Shown here piece after piece: positions 46,213 through 53,531 of a DNA stretch of 53,762 nt (the first letter of the stretch is position 1; each line of letters starts with the position of its first letter). The notes under the pieces were generated by a model, which was not told the origin of the DNA, did no database searches, and saw only the letters and a list, made by a program, of their open reading frames with translations. Source of the stretch: Sphingobacteriaceae bacterium (GTDB taxonomy: Bacteria > Bacteroidota > Bacteroidia > B-17B0 > Aurantibacillaceae); assembly GCA_023251725.1 (NCBI GenBank), contig JAHEYG010000009.1:1-53762 (forward strand). The letters run 5' to 3'. A program made the translations under genes and the position numbers.

Positions 46213-46247
46213 GCCCGCCCGTACCGGTTCGAGCGCGTTTCAAAAAA

Positions 46248-46781
46248 TTATTTGCTCCAAATGAGGAGCGGAAACGATCCGGGTTCTTTAATTTTTGTCA
46301 AATCAAATTCATCCGAACGGTAATGCACGTATCTTATTTTTTTATCAATCTTTTTTTCTGCTTTTTCAATTTGTTCAATTAAAAAAGTCTTGTTGAGATT
46401 ATTGCCTACTAAAACCAAATCAATAATACCGGAGTCTTGCCCTTTTGATAATTCGCCCACCAAATAAACTTTTTCTAAATCGCCAATGCGTTGTAAAACA
46501 TAATCTACAATATGATCGAGACCCACCAGTTTCATCACCATACTGTGGATGTCTTTAAAAAGAGGGTGCTTTGTATTTACTTTGAAAAGTTTTTTATTTC
46601 CTTCGAGAAACGAATCGAGGAAACCGGCTTTTTCGAATTTATTTAATTCGAGCCGGATGCCGTTTGTTGATTCTCCGAACTCTTCTTCAAGGCTGCGTAA
46701 ATAAGCGGTGGTAGTGCTATTCAAAAAAAATTTGAGCAGCAATTTGATTCTCGTTTTTGAGGATATAAGAGTATCAATCAT
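46248..46781 (-). CDS. Winged-HTH regulator fused to degenerate nucleotidyltransferase-like domain
   Basis: 177 residues. Residues 1-70 look like an ArsR-type winged helix (SSKTRIKLLLKFFLN, LEEEFGESTNGIRLELNKFEKAGFL). The second half has VGELSKGQDSGIIDLVLVG, a weak echo of the GSxARG-SDxDL motif of MNT nucleotidyltransferases, with the catalytic Asp pair reduced to one Asp. Similar proteins are familiar from Bacteroidota glycan loci, from memory. It is probably a transcription regulator of the locus. A promoter and direct repeats (46792-46885) precede it, consistent with self-regulation. Confidence 0.7.
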   Translation of the reverse strand: MIDTLISSKTRIKLLLKFFLNSTTTAYLRSLEEEFGESTNGIRLELNKFEKAGFLDSFLEGNKKLFKVNTKHPLFKDIHSMVMKLVGLDHIVDYVLQRIGDLEKVYLVGELSKGQDSGIIDLVLVGNNLNKTFLIEQIEKAEKKIDKKIRYVHYRSDEFDLTKIKEPGSFPLLIWSK

Positions 46782-46791
46782 TATTGAGTAA

Positions 46792-46822
46792 CAAAGTTAC
46801 TCGTTTATAGAAAAAAAGCAAA
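46792..46822 (-). promoter_or_regulatory. Bacteroidota-type promoter for the HTH regulator and downstream exporter genes
   Basis: On the minus strand TTTG (46822-46819) is followed by 19 bases and TAACTTTG (46799-46792), an exact fit to the -33 TTTG / -7 TAnnTTTG pattern with the usual 19-21 base spacing. Only 10 bases separate the -7 box from the ATG at 46781, so the mRNA would have almost no leader. Confidence 0.6.
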
Positions 46823-46831
46823 TTTTTAAAG

Positions 46832-46885
46832 CAATAATGACACGTTTTTAAATATATATTACTGATAATCAATACAATAATGACA
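46832..46885. promoter_or_regulatory. Two 11-base direct repeats upstream of the -33 box, possible operator
   Basis: CAATAATGACA occurs at 46832-46842 and 46875-46885 (reverse strand TGTCATTATTG), 43 bases apart, about four helical turns. They lie just upstream of the predicted -33 box of the HTH gene. Same-face spacing and position fit activator or repressor sites. Protein identity is a guess. Confidence 0.45.
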
Positions 46886-46898
46886 TTTTACTATTAAA

Positions 46899-47654
46899 TC
46901 ATTCTCGTATAACATCGTCTCTTTTTGGGAAATTTATGAGTACTCCCATGTCTTTTTTGGAGTAAACGGCCATACTTCCGATAGTGGCAGCGTTGGCATT
47001 TGATTCGTATAAAACCTTTTTAAGATGCTCTATATTTCCGGCGCCCCCGCAGGCAATTACGGGTAAACTTGTAAACGTTACCACTTCTTTTACATAATCA
47101 TTATCAAAACCTTCCCAAGTTCCTTCGGCGTCTACGTTTTGCAAAAACAGTTCTCCAACTCCAAGATCTTCTTCCAAATATTTTATAAATTCAAAAATAT
47201 CTTGTTTAACAGAATGCCCCGAATAAGAATAAACATTTTTTTTACCAAATAAGTTTTTCTTAAAATCAATGCAAGCCACTACCGCTTGCGATCCGTATTT
47301 TTGAATAGCTTCTTTTATTATATCCGGATTTTCGAATATTAAAGAATTTACAATAATTTTTTCTACTCCATTTTTATACAGTTCATAAAATTCATTTATC
47401 GTTTTTACTCCGCCTCCATAAGCAAAGGGCATAAAACATTCGCCGGCAAAATCGGCAATCTTAGAGATATCTATTTTACGTTTTTCTTTAGTAGCATTAA
47501 TATCTATTAAAATTAATTCGTCGACTTCTTTTTCATTAAAAATTTTTATGGCATTAATTGGGTCGCCTACGTAAGAAGGATGTTTAAATTTTACGGTTTT
47601 CACCAGACCTTTGCCATCGTAAAGTAAACAGGGCATTATGCGTTTGAAAGCCAT
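46899..47654 (-). CDS. HisF-like cyclase subunit of the acetamidino-sugar system (HisF2/WbuZ type)
   Basis: 251 residues, a TIM barrel: RIMPCLLYDGKGLVKT, LILIDINATKEKRKID, MPFAYGGGVKTINE, VACIDFKKNLFG, NVDAEGTWEGFD and VIACGGAGNIEHLKK. The barrel scaffold is that of HisF, but the locus has no other histidine genes, and a WbpG-type amidotransferase (15917-17074) is present. The established WbpG-HisH-HisF trio of Pseudomonas O-antigen makes acetamidino sugars; this subunit would channel ammonia. The upstream gap to hisH (168 bases) contains the heptamer repeat. Confidence 0.85.
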   Translation of the reverse strand: MAFKRIMPCLLYDGKGLVKTVKFKHPSYVGDPINAIKIFNEKEVDELILIDINATKEKRKIDISKIADFAGECFMPFAYGGGVKTINEFYELYKNGVEKIIVNSLIFENPDIIKEAIQKYGSQAVVACIDFKKNLFGKKNVYSYSGHSVKQDIFEFIKYLEEDLGVGELFLQNVDAEGTWEGFDNDYVKEVVTFTSLPVIACGGAGNIEHLKKVLYESNANAATIGSMAVYSKKDMGVLINFPKRDDVIRE

Positions 47655-47665
47655 TTTGTAGAGAA

Positions 47666-47763
47666 GGTTATCAGTTATCGGTTATCGGTTATCGGTTATC
47701 AATTATCGGTGTTCGGTGTTCGGTGTTCGGTGTTCGGTGGTCGGTGGTCGGTGGTCGGTGGTC
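47666..47763. repeat. Heptanucleotide tandem repeat, 14 units in three blocks
   Basis: Read on the plus strand: GGTTATC, AGTTATC, three GGTTATC, AATTATC, then four GGTGTTC, then four GGTGGTC, in uninterrupted 7-base register. A degenerate GGTGTCG follows. The blocks suggest stepwise copying from mutated units. It fills most of the gap between the HisH and HisF genes. Slippage would change the spacing by 7 bases a step and could alter expression of the HisF subunit. Confidence 0.9.
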
Positions 47764-47767
47764 GGTG

Positions 47768-47807
47768 TCGCGAGGCTTTGCTCGCGATGGCGAGCTTACC
47801 TCGCCAT
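47768..47807. repeat. Two adjacent perfect hairpins
   Basis: TCGCGAG (47768-47774) with CTCGCGA (47781-47787), loop GCTTTG; then ATGGCGAG (47787-47794) with CTCGCCAT (47800-47807), loop CTTAC. They share base 47787. The GC-rich stems stand out in an AT-rich genome and look like a REP/BIME-type unit. A T-run (47814-47822) lies on the plus strand, but the transcript reads the other way, so they are not a terminator for the operon. Confidence 0.75.
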
Positions 47808-47822
47808 TCGGTGTTTTTTTTT

Positions 47823-48428
47823 CTAAATACTTGCGAAATTATTCAATAAACTCATTCCAAATTTTAAACTTTTTTCGGGATGAAACTGTGCGCCATAAAT
47901 ATTGTTGTGATTTAAGATACAGTTAAAATCAATTCCGTAATTACAATTGGCAATTACATCTTCAGCATCATTGCATTTTACGTAATACGAATGCACAAAA
48001 TAAAAACGGAACTTATCATTTTTATTAATTAACGGGTTTTCTTTTTTTACTTCAATGTAATTCCATCCCATGTGCGGAATTTTTAAAGTATGATCCGAAA
48101 ATTTAAATTTAATTACGTTGGCATTTACCCAACCCAATCCCGTTTCACGACCTTCTTCACTTCCTTTACAAAGTAATTGCATTCCCAAACAAATGCCAAG
48201 TACCGGAATTTTTTCAACTAAAACTTTTTGATTTAAAATATCGAGGAGTCCTTTTTCTTTTATCAGTTTCATTCCGTTATCGAACGAACCTACACCGGGT
48301 AAAATTAATTTTTGCGCCGAATTTATTTCTTGAATATTATCGGTAATTACAGATTGAACTCCGAGTTTCTTAAGCATGTTTTTTACAGAAACCAGATTTC
48401 CCAAACCATAATCAACAATAGTTATCAT
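47823..48428 (-). CDS. HisH-like glutaminase subunit of the acetamidino-sugar system (HisH2/WbuY type)
   Basis: 201 residues. Class I amidotransferase triad: Cys80 in VLGICLGMQ, His183 and Glu185 in FHPEKS. LPGVGSFDNGM and HMGWNYIEV are further HisH phrases. It releases ammonia from glutamine for the HisF-like partner and the WbpG-type amidotransferase at 15917-17074. The ATG overlaps the Wzc-like stop by 4 bases. The lack of other his genes supports the glycan role. Confidence 0.85.
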   Translation of the reverse strand: MITIVDYGLGNLVSVKNMLKKLGVQSVITDNIQEINSAQKLILPGVGSFDNGMKLIKEKGLLDILNQKVLVEKIPVLGICLGMQLLCKGSEEGRETGLGWVNANVIKFKFSDHTLKIPHMGWNYIEVKKENPLINKNDKFRFYFVHSYYVKCNDAEDVIANCNYGIDFNCILNHNNIYGAQFHPEKSLKFGMSLLNNFASI

Positions 48429-50839
48429 AATTTCTTTTTGTATCCGGCTTTGCCATAACCACCATAACCGTATCCGCCATAACCTCCGTAGCGATTATTG
48501 TAACCGTATCCGTAACCATAACCATAAGTGTAACCATAACCTTTATAATAATATTTACCCGATAGTTTTTTAACACCGTTAAGTAAGAAATACATATTAT
48601 TAATATTATTTAAGTTAACAAGGTCGTGCACAAAATTTACAACGCGTTTGGTAGCGTGTTTTGTGTTTAATACAAATATAGAGGCGTCGACGTATTGCAT
48701 CAAATAAATAGCATCCGATAAAATACCAGCTGGTGGTGTATCAATAATTATATAATCGAAGTTTCGCTTTGCAAGATTGATAAGCTCCTTCATTCTATCA
48801 GATAAAATAAGTTCGGAGGGATTAGGAGGAATTGGCCCCGCAAACAAACACCATAAATTATCGATTTTTGTTTTAGTAATAATTTCCTCGAAATTACTTT
48901 GCCCAACCAAATAAGTACTAATACCAATTTTTACGTTTTCTTCGAGCGCTCTAAAAATTCGGGGTTTATGTAAATCGAGCTCCATAAGCACCACTCGTTT
49001 TCCGGTTTTTGCTAACACAGTTGCCAAATTAACAGAAGTAAAAGTCTTGCCTTCTCCCGGAGATAATGAAGTAATTAAAAATGTTCGCGATTGAATATCA
49101 ATGTTAGCATATTGCAAATTGGTTCTAAAATTCCGAAAGGCTTCACTTACTTTTGAGTTGGGCTGCTCATCAACCACTACGCCTTTATCGGTTAAGCCTA
49201 TGTGCTGAGGCAAAATACCAATAACAGGTAATTCTGTGAGTTCTTTCAAATGATCGGCCGTTTTTATTTTCGAGAAAAAGAACGAACGGACTAAAATAAA
49301 AATCATTACTATAAAAAATCCTGTTGTTAAATACGCTTTTATTATTTGAGATTTATCGGGCTTAAAACTTCCGATGTTACGCGGACTTTCAATTATTTTT
49401 ACATTCGGCACAATACTGGCTTGGGCAATTTTTGTATTAGCTCTTTTTTCTAATAAAAAATTATAAAGTGATTGGCTTACATTCACTTTGCGTTGAATGT
49501 TTATCATTTCTCTTTGTTTAGGAGGAATAAGTTTAATGCTGGCGATGTAATTATTTATTTCTCCATTAATATTTGTTATTATTTGTTGAACCGCTCTTCG
49601 AGAATTATTTATATATACCAACAAATCTTGTTTTAATTTTTTAATGTTCTGTTTAATATCTGCAATACCCGGATAATTTTCTTTGGCAACATTATAAACT
49701 TGGTTTAATTTCAACTGCATATCATAGAGTTCAGCAATTGCATTACCCATAAAACCACCTTTTTCAGCTAAGTAGGCACTTGGAGGTAAGAACTGTGGAT
49801 CTTTATCTTCAATAATATATTTTTCGAGATCATTCAAAGCCTCTATTTCTAATTGAAAAGTGGTCTTTTGCGCATCGTATCCTGAAAGTTTGGTAAAATA
49901 ATCCGATTGTTCCCATTCCAAATTAAGAATATTATTTTTTTGTTTGTAATCCTGCATCGTATCTTCAATATTTTTAAGGTCCACATTAATTTCATCTAAT
50001 TGTTTATTAATGTAAAGCAAGGTCTTCTCATTTAATTCAAATTTTGCTTTTAATGAACTTTGAGAATATACCTGATTTAAAGTATCTAATACCAAAACGG
50101 CTCTTTCGGGAATTACATCTTCTAATGAAATTTTTAAAATATTAGTGTAGGCAGGATTTTCAACCATTATGTTTGCCTGGAACTGTGTAATTAAAGTTTC
50201 AAGGGCATGCGGAACAAATTGATAAGAGAGTAAACTTATTCCTGAAGCAGTATTTCTTGTAAGATTGGGCGCTCTTGAAATAAGGAAAACAAAATTAAAA
50301 CTGGTATCAATAAGTTCTTTTTCAAACTGGCCTTTTTTTGTAACTTTTTGAACACCGTCGGAATAAGATAATTCATAATTATCATAATCCACAACTTTAA
50401 AATCAAATGGCAATTCGTACCAGGAAGATTTTATGGTACTTACTTTTACAACAAAAGGCACACCGGTAAACTGTTCGGAAGTTAATACCCTTCCTACTAT
50501 AAAATAAGAAACCTGCAAACGGTCTTTTAAACGTGACACCGTTTCCTGCATAATGTCATAAGAACTTAAAATCCTTAATTCGTTAGAGTTATCAATGTAA
50601 GACGAATTTCCATAAAAACCAGCGTCGGTTAAAACGTTATTTTGGTAGTAATTATCGCTGCGGTTCAAAATTATTTGAGAGGAGGCCTGATAAATATCTG
50701 TAAGCCTGTGGGTATAAAACCGGCCCGCCAAATAAAACAACGGAAGGAAGATAATGGGTATATACCAGTTACATCTTACTATGCGCCATAATAACTTGAG
50801 ATCTCTCTCGCTTACAACGGATTGTTTTTTTGTTTCCAC
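48425..50839 (-). CDS. Wzc-like polysaccharide copolymerase/tyrosine autokinase with Tyr-Gly-rich tail
   Basis: 804 residues. Two membrane segments (about 22-42 and about 500-520) flank a long periplasmic coiled-coil Wzz-type region. The cytoplasmic BY-kinase has Walker A SLSPGEGKTF (591-600), Walker A' MELDLHKPRI and Walker B YIIIDTPPAG. The tail from about 762 to the end has 16 tyrosines in about 40 residues, in repeated GY units, the expected autophosphorylation cluster. The start is GTG at 50839. Such proteins belong to Wzy-dependent systems and exosortase-linked exopolysaccharide loci, so its place next to an ABC-exporter cluster is notable. Confidence 0.9.
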   Translation of the reverse strand: METKKQSVVSERDLKLLWRIVRCNWYIPIIFLPLFYLAGRFYTHRLTDIYQASSQIILNRSDNYYQNNVLTDAGFYGNSSYIDNSNELRILSSYDIMQETVSRLKDRLQVSYFIVGRVLTSEQFTGVPFVVKVSTIKSSWYELPFDFKVVDYDNYELSYSDGVQKVTKKGQFEKELIDTSFNFVFLISRAPNLTRNTASGISLLSYQFVPHALETLITQFQANIMVENPAYTNILKISLEDVIPERAVLVLDTLNQVYSQSSLKAKFELNEKTLLYINKQLDEINVDLKNIEDTMQDYKQKNNILNLEWEQSDYFTKLSGYDAQKTTFQLEIEALNDLEKYIIEDKDPQFLPPSAYLAEKGGFMGNAIAELYDMQLKLNQVYNVAKENYPGIADIKQNIKKLKQDLLVYINNSRRAVQQIITNINGEINNYIASIKLIPPKQREMINIQRKVNVSQSLYNFLLEKRANTKIAQASIVPNVKIIESPRNIGSFKPDKSQIIKAYLTTGFFIVMIFILVRSFFFSKIKTADHLKELTELPVIGILPQHIGLTDKGVVVDEQPNSKVSEAFRNFRTNLQYANIDIQSRTFLITSLSPGEGKTFTSVNLATVLAKTGKRVVLMELDLHKPRIFRALEENVKIGISTYLVGQSNFEEIITKTKIDNLWCLFAGPIPPNPSELILSDRMKELINLAKRNFDYIIIDTPPAGILSDAIYLMQYVDASIFVLNTKHATKRVVNFVHDLVNLNNINNMYFLLNGVKKLSGKYYYKGYGYTYGYGYGYGYNNRYGGYGGYGYGGYGKAGYKKKL

Positions 50840-50855
50840 GAATTTTTAAGGAAGA

Positions 50856-50863
50856 CAAAGATA
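50856..50863 (-). promoter_or_regulatory. -7 box TATCTTTG, likely promoter of the minus-strand run
   Basis: CAAAGATA on the plus strand gives TATCTTTG, an exact TAnnTTTG, 16 bases upstream of the Wzc-like GTG start. No TTTG was found at the -33 distance, so confidence is limited. It faces the promoter of the PID-CTERM gene. Confidence 0.4.
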
Positions 50864-50885
50864 ACCTATTTAAGATGAATTTGTT

Positions 50886-50917
50886 TTTGGTTTTAGTGTT
50901 TTTTTGTCTTATATTTA
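50886..50917 (+). promoter_or_regulatory. Promoter of the exosortase unit
   Basis: TTTG (50886-50889), 20 bases, then TATATTTA (50910-50917), seven of eight positions of TAnnTTTG, 16 bases before the ATG at 50934. It is divergent from the Wzc-like promoter within a 94-base region. Confidence 0.45.
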
Positions 50918-50933
50918 CATCATCCGATTTAAA

Positions 50934-51155
50934 ATGAAAAAATTTGTAGTTTATTCGATATTCTTGTCTTTTGTGTTTTATTCACAAGGACTATTTTCGG
51001 CACCGCCGCCGCCGCCCGGAGCTGCACCTCCTTGTTGGCCACCTCCATGTGTTCCCATCGATGGAGGCATACTTTTCTTAATTGCAGCCGGTGTCGCTTT
51101 TGGCGCTTATAAACTGTATAATATTAAGAAAACCAAGCAGGCACAGGCTCTGTAA
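50934..51155 (+). CDS. Tiny PID-CTERM exosortase cargo protein
   Basis: 73 residues from ATG 50934; a TTG 30 bases further upstream would spoil the signal peptide and overlap the predicted promoter. Layout: signal peptide (1-23, KK then a hydrophobic run and FSA), a proline-rich stretch with two cysteines (24-41, PPPPPG, PPCW, PPPC), the sorting motif PIDGG (41-45), a short hydrophobic helix (46-62) and a basic tail KKTKQ. This is the tripartite C-terminal signal of exosortase substrates. After processing only about 20 residues would be left. The matching exosortase gene is 12 bases on. Confidence 0.8.
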   Translation: MKKFVVYSIFLSFVFYSQGLFSAPPPPPGAAPPCWPPPCVPIDGGILFLIAAGVAFGAYKLYNIKKTKQAQAL

Positions 51156-51167
51156 TTTTAACCCAAA

Positions 51168-51716
51168 ATGGGCTTTTTTAATCCTATTCTAAGTAATTTT
51201 AAGCAAAATAAATTCTTTAGGTTTTTAGTCTTTTCTTCTTTCCTTTATCTTGTTCTTTACCTTTTTTACCAATTTTATATAAAACAGTACACTTTTATCG
51301 ATCAGGCTTTTATTCGCGTTATTATTAATTCTTCCGACTGGTTTTTACATCTTTTTGGTTATAAAACTTTCAAAATTTTAAGAGATACCGATTTTCAAGC
51401 CTTAGGTATTGATGGTTCTAATGGAATTTGGGTGGGCGGCGGATGTAATGCCATTACTCTCTTTTTTTTATTCGCTGTTTTTATTTTTGCTTACCCCGGT
51501 CAACAAAAAAATAAACTGTGGTATATTCCTATGGGTATTTTAACTGTTCATATATTAAATATTTTAAGAGTGGTTGCACTTACGCTTATCGCTTTTAATT
51601 GTCCGAACTATCTTAATTTTAATCACACTTATACATTTACACTTATTGTTTATGGTTACATTTTTTTATTATGGATCTGGTGGGTGAATAGGTTTTCTGT
51701 TGATAGAAAAAAATAA
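51168..51716 (+). CDS. Exosortase family membrane protease/transpeptidase (XrtX/XrtF-like)
   Basis: 182 residues, about five or six membrane helices. The conserved catalytic triad is Cys93 in GGGCNAITLFF, Arg134 in HILNILRVVAL and His153 in FNHTYTF. Exosortases cut PEP-CTERM or PID-CTERM type signals in the membrane and hand the substrate on. Small size (usual for the Bacteroidota XrtF/XrtX types) and the adjacent PID-CTERM cargo and small membrane protein fit a dedicated three-gene unit. Which Xrt subfamily is not certain. Confidence 0.85.
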   Translation: MGFFNPILSNFKQNKFFRFLVFSSFLYLVLYLFYQFYIKQYTFIDQAFIRVIINSSDWFLHLFGYKTFKILRDTDFQALGIDGSNGIWVGGGCNAITLFFLFAVFIFAYPGQQKNKLWYIPMGILTVHILNILRVVALTLIAFNCPNYLNFNHTYTFTLIVYGYIFLLWIWWVNRFSVDRKK

Positions 51717-51729
51717 TTTTTATTTTAAG

Positions 51730-52215
51730 ATGAAGAATAAGACTCTACTTTTTATTTTTTTTGGGTTACTGTTTGTTCTTCTTGGTTTATTCCGCGAATG
51801 GTTTTTTCTTAACATAAATAATATTGCTACCATCAAATATTATGGAACACTCACCGAAATGGCGGTTCCAAAAATTCTCACTTTTATTTATAATATGGAA
51901 TACGAAACAATTTATTATTTAAAATATCCATTTACCGTTTTATCATTTCTTTGCTTTTACGGATTATCGTTTTGGTGCATTAAATCATTAACCTATGATA
52001 AAAATTTAATGAAATGGCTTACCTACTCCTATTTAATAATATTAGTTGTAAGTACCACAGCCATGCTTTGGGCCTATTTTGTTAAGGTGAATTTACAAGA
52101 CGATGAATATACGTTTAGTCGCTGGTTAATGGGAATTGCACAATCGCCCCTGGTGGTTCTATTTTTATTAGCCTCATCAAAACTTATGCCGGATAAAAAT
52201 TTAAAAGAAAAATAA
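51730..52215 (+). CDS. Exosortase-associated membrane protein
   Basis: 161 residues from ATG 51730; an earlier start at 51700 would overlap the exosortase by 17 bases and add a charged stretch ahead of the first helix. About four membrane segments: near 7-27, 75-95 and 107-127, then 138-155. A loop with [16 protein letters not shown] precedes the second helix. Small membrane proteins beside Bacteroidota exosortases (XrtF- or XrtX-associated families) have this size and layout. Their role is unknown. Confidence 0.65.
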   Translation: MKNKTLLFIFFGLLFVLLGLFREWFFLNINNIATIKYYGTLTEMAVPKILTFIYNMEYETIYYLKYPFTVLSFLCFYGLSFWCIKSLTYDKNLMKWLTYSYLIILVVSTTAMLWAYFVKVNLQDDEYTFSRWLMGIAQSPLVVLFLLASSKLMPDKNLKEK

Positions 52216-52253
52216 TTTATATATTTAAATTCTTAATCATCAACAAAAAAATT

Positions 52254-53528
52254 ATGCAAAAAGACAACCCTATTTTTAAATTAGTAAAAGAAGAGCACCA
52301 ACGTCAAACGCGCGGTATAGAACTAATTGCTTCCGAAAATTATGTGAGCGATCAGGTAATGAAAGTAATGGGAAGCGTTCTCACCAATAAATATGCCGAA
52401 GGTTTACCCGGTAAACGTTATTATGGCGGCTGCGAAGTGGTAGATAAAGTTGAGCAAATTGCTCTCGATCGTGCCAAAAAATTATTTGGCGCTGTTTGGG
52501 CCAATGTGCAACCGCATTCGGGAGCGCAAGCGAATGCTGCAGTAATGTTAGGTTGTTTAAAACCCGGTGATACTATTTTAGGATTTAATTTATCGCACGG
52601 CGGACATTTAACCCACGGCTCGCCCGTAAACTTCAGCGGAAAATTATACCGCGCCACTTTTTATGGTGTAGAAGAACATACCGGCCTCGTTAATTACGAT
52701 ACTGTTGAAGCCACTGCGAAACAGGAAAAACCAAAATTAATTATTTGCGGCGCCTCGGCGTATTCGCGCGATTGGGATTACGAACGTCTGAGAAAAATTG
52801 CCGACAGTGTTGGCGCACTGTTATTAGCCGATATTTCACACCCGTCGGGATTAATTGCAAAAGGTATTTTAACCGATCCTTTGCCGCATTGCCATATTGT
52901 TACTACCACCACTCATAAAACTTTACGTGGCCCGCGCGGCGGACTGATTATGCTGGGAAAAGATTTTGAAAATCCTTGGGGAGAAAAAACATTAAAAGGC
53001 GAAATAAAAATGATGAGTGCTATTTTAGATGCTGCTGTTTTTCCGGGTACCCAGGGCGGACCGTTAGAACACGTTATTGCTTCTAAAGCGATTGCTTTTG
53101 GTGAAGCGTTGAGCGATTCGTATTTACATTATTGTGTGCAGGTTATTAAAAACGCTAAAACATTAGCTAATGCTTTAGTAAATAAAGGATATAAAATTAT
53201 TTCGGGTGGTACCGATAATCATTGTATGTTAATTGATTTAAGAAATAAAAATATTACCGGTAAAGAAGCCGAAAAAGCGTTGGGCGAAGCTGATATCACT
53301 GTAAATAAAAACATGGTGCCATTTGATGATAAATCGCCCTTTGTAACTTCCGGCATTCGATTGGGAACAGCGGCCATCACAACACGTGGTTTAAAAGAAA
53401 AAGATTGTTTAAAGGTGGTAGAATTTATTGATGCCGCTTTAATGAATAAAAATGATTTGAAAGAACTTGCTAAAATTAAAAAGAAGGTTAATACAGTAAT
53501 GGGTAAGTTTCCTTTATTTAAAGAATAA
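52254..53528 (+). CDS. glyA: Serine hydroxymethyltransferase
   Basis: 424 residues, full length. [39 protein letters not shown] and the PLP lysine, Lys222, in [14 protein letters not shown], plus [12 protein letters not shown] at the C-terminal end. It converts serine and tetrahydrofolate to glycine and methylene-tetrahydrofolate in the cytoplasm. It is a housekeeping gene and marks the chromosomal edge of the locus. The plus-strand start is 38 bases after the exosortase unit; no clear promoter was seen between them. Confidence 0.97.
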   Translation: MQKDNPIFKLVKEEHQRQTRGIELIASENYVSDQVMKVMGSVLTNKYAEGLPGKRYYGGCEVVDKVEQIALDRAKKLFGAVWANVQPHSGAQANAAVMLGCLKPGDTILGFNLSHGGHLTHGSPVNFSGKLYRATFYGVEEHTGLVNYDTVEATAKQEKPKLIICGASAYSRDWDYERLRKIADSVGALLLADISHPSGLIAKGILTDPLPHCHIVTTTTHKTLRGPRGGLIMLGKDFENPWGEKTLKGEIKMMSAILDAAVFPGTQGGPLEHVIASKAIAFGEALSDSYLHYCVQVIKNAKTLANALVNKGYKIISGGTDNHCMLIDLRNKNITGKEAEKALGEADITVNKNMVPFDDKSPFVTSGIRLGTAAITTRGLKEKDCLKVVEFIDAALMNKNDLKELAKIKKKVNTVMGKFPLFKE

Positions 53529-53531
53529 AAT

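Larger units (their letters stand above)
46036..46247. other. Gene-free 212-base leader with three repeat or palindromic elements
   Basis: No coding frame of interest is seen. From right to left it has a GC-rich patch (GGGCCCGCCCGTACCGG), a long imperfect palindrome (46166-46212), a perfect 14-base tandem duplication (46132-46159) and a short REP-like hairpin (46088-46108). No TAnnTTTG promoter was found on the minus strand. The region lies between the HTH gene stop and the antiterminator start, so it may act in the leader RNA as a pause or attenuation zone. It may simply be debris of dispersed intergenic repeats. Confidence 0.6.

Noticed and set aside
45944-46264. Plus-strand reading frame across the antiterminator leader
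   Set aside because: It runs antisense to the antiterminator start and through hairpin repeats, has no start signal and does not resemble a protein.
47666-47763. CRISPR array
   Set aside because: The units are contiguous 7-mers without spacers.
47723-47926. Plus-strand reading frame with a repeated RWSVVGGRWSV-like phrase
   Set aside because: It is a translation of the heptamer repeat and then of the antisense of HisH; no support as a gene.
46899-48428. Histidine biosynthesis operon (hisH-hisF)
   Set aside because: No other his genes; a WbpG-type amidotransferase and glycan genes are present, so the acetamidino role is preferred.
52216-52253. Promoter directly before glyA
   Set aside because: Only an AT-rich stretch was seen, without a TAnnTTTG match or correctly spaced TTTG.
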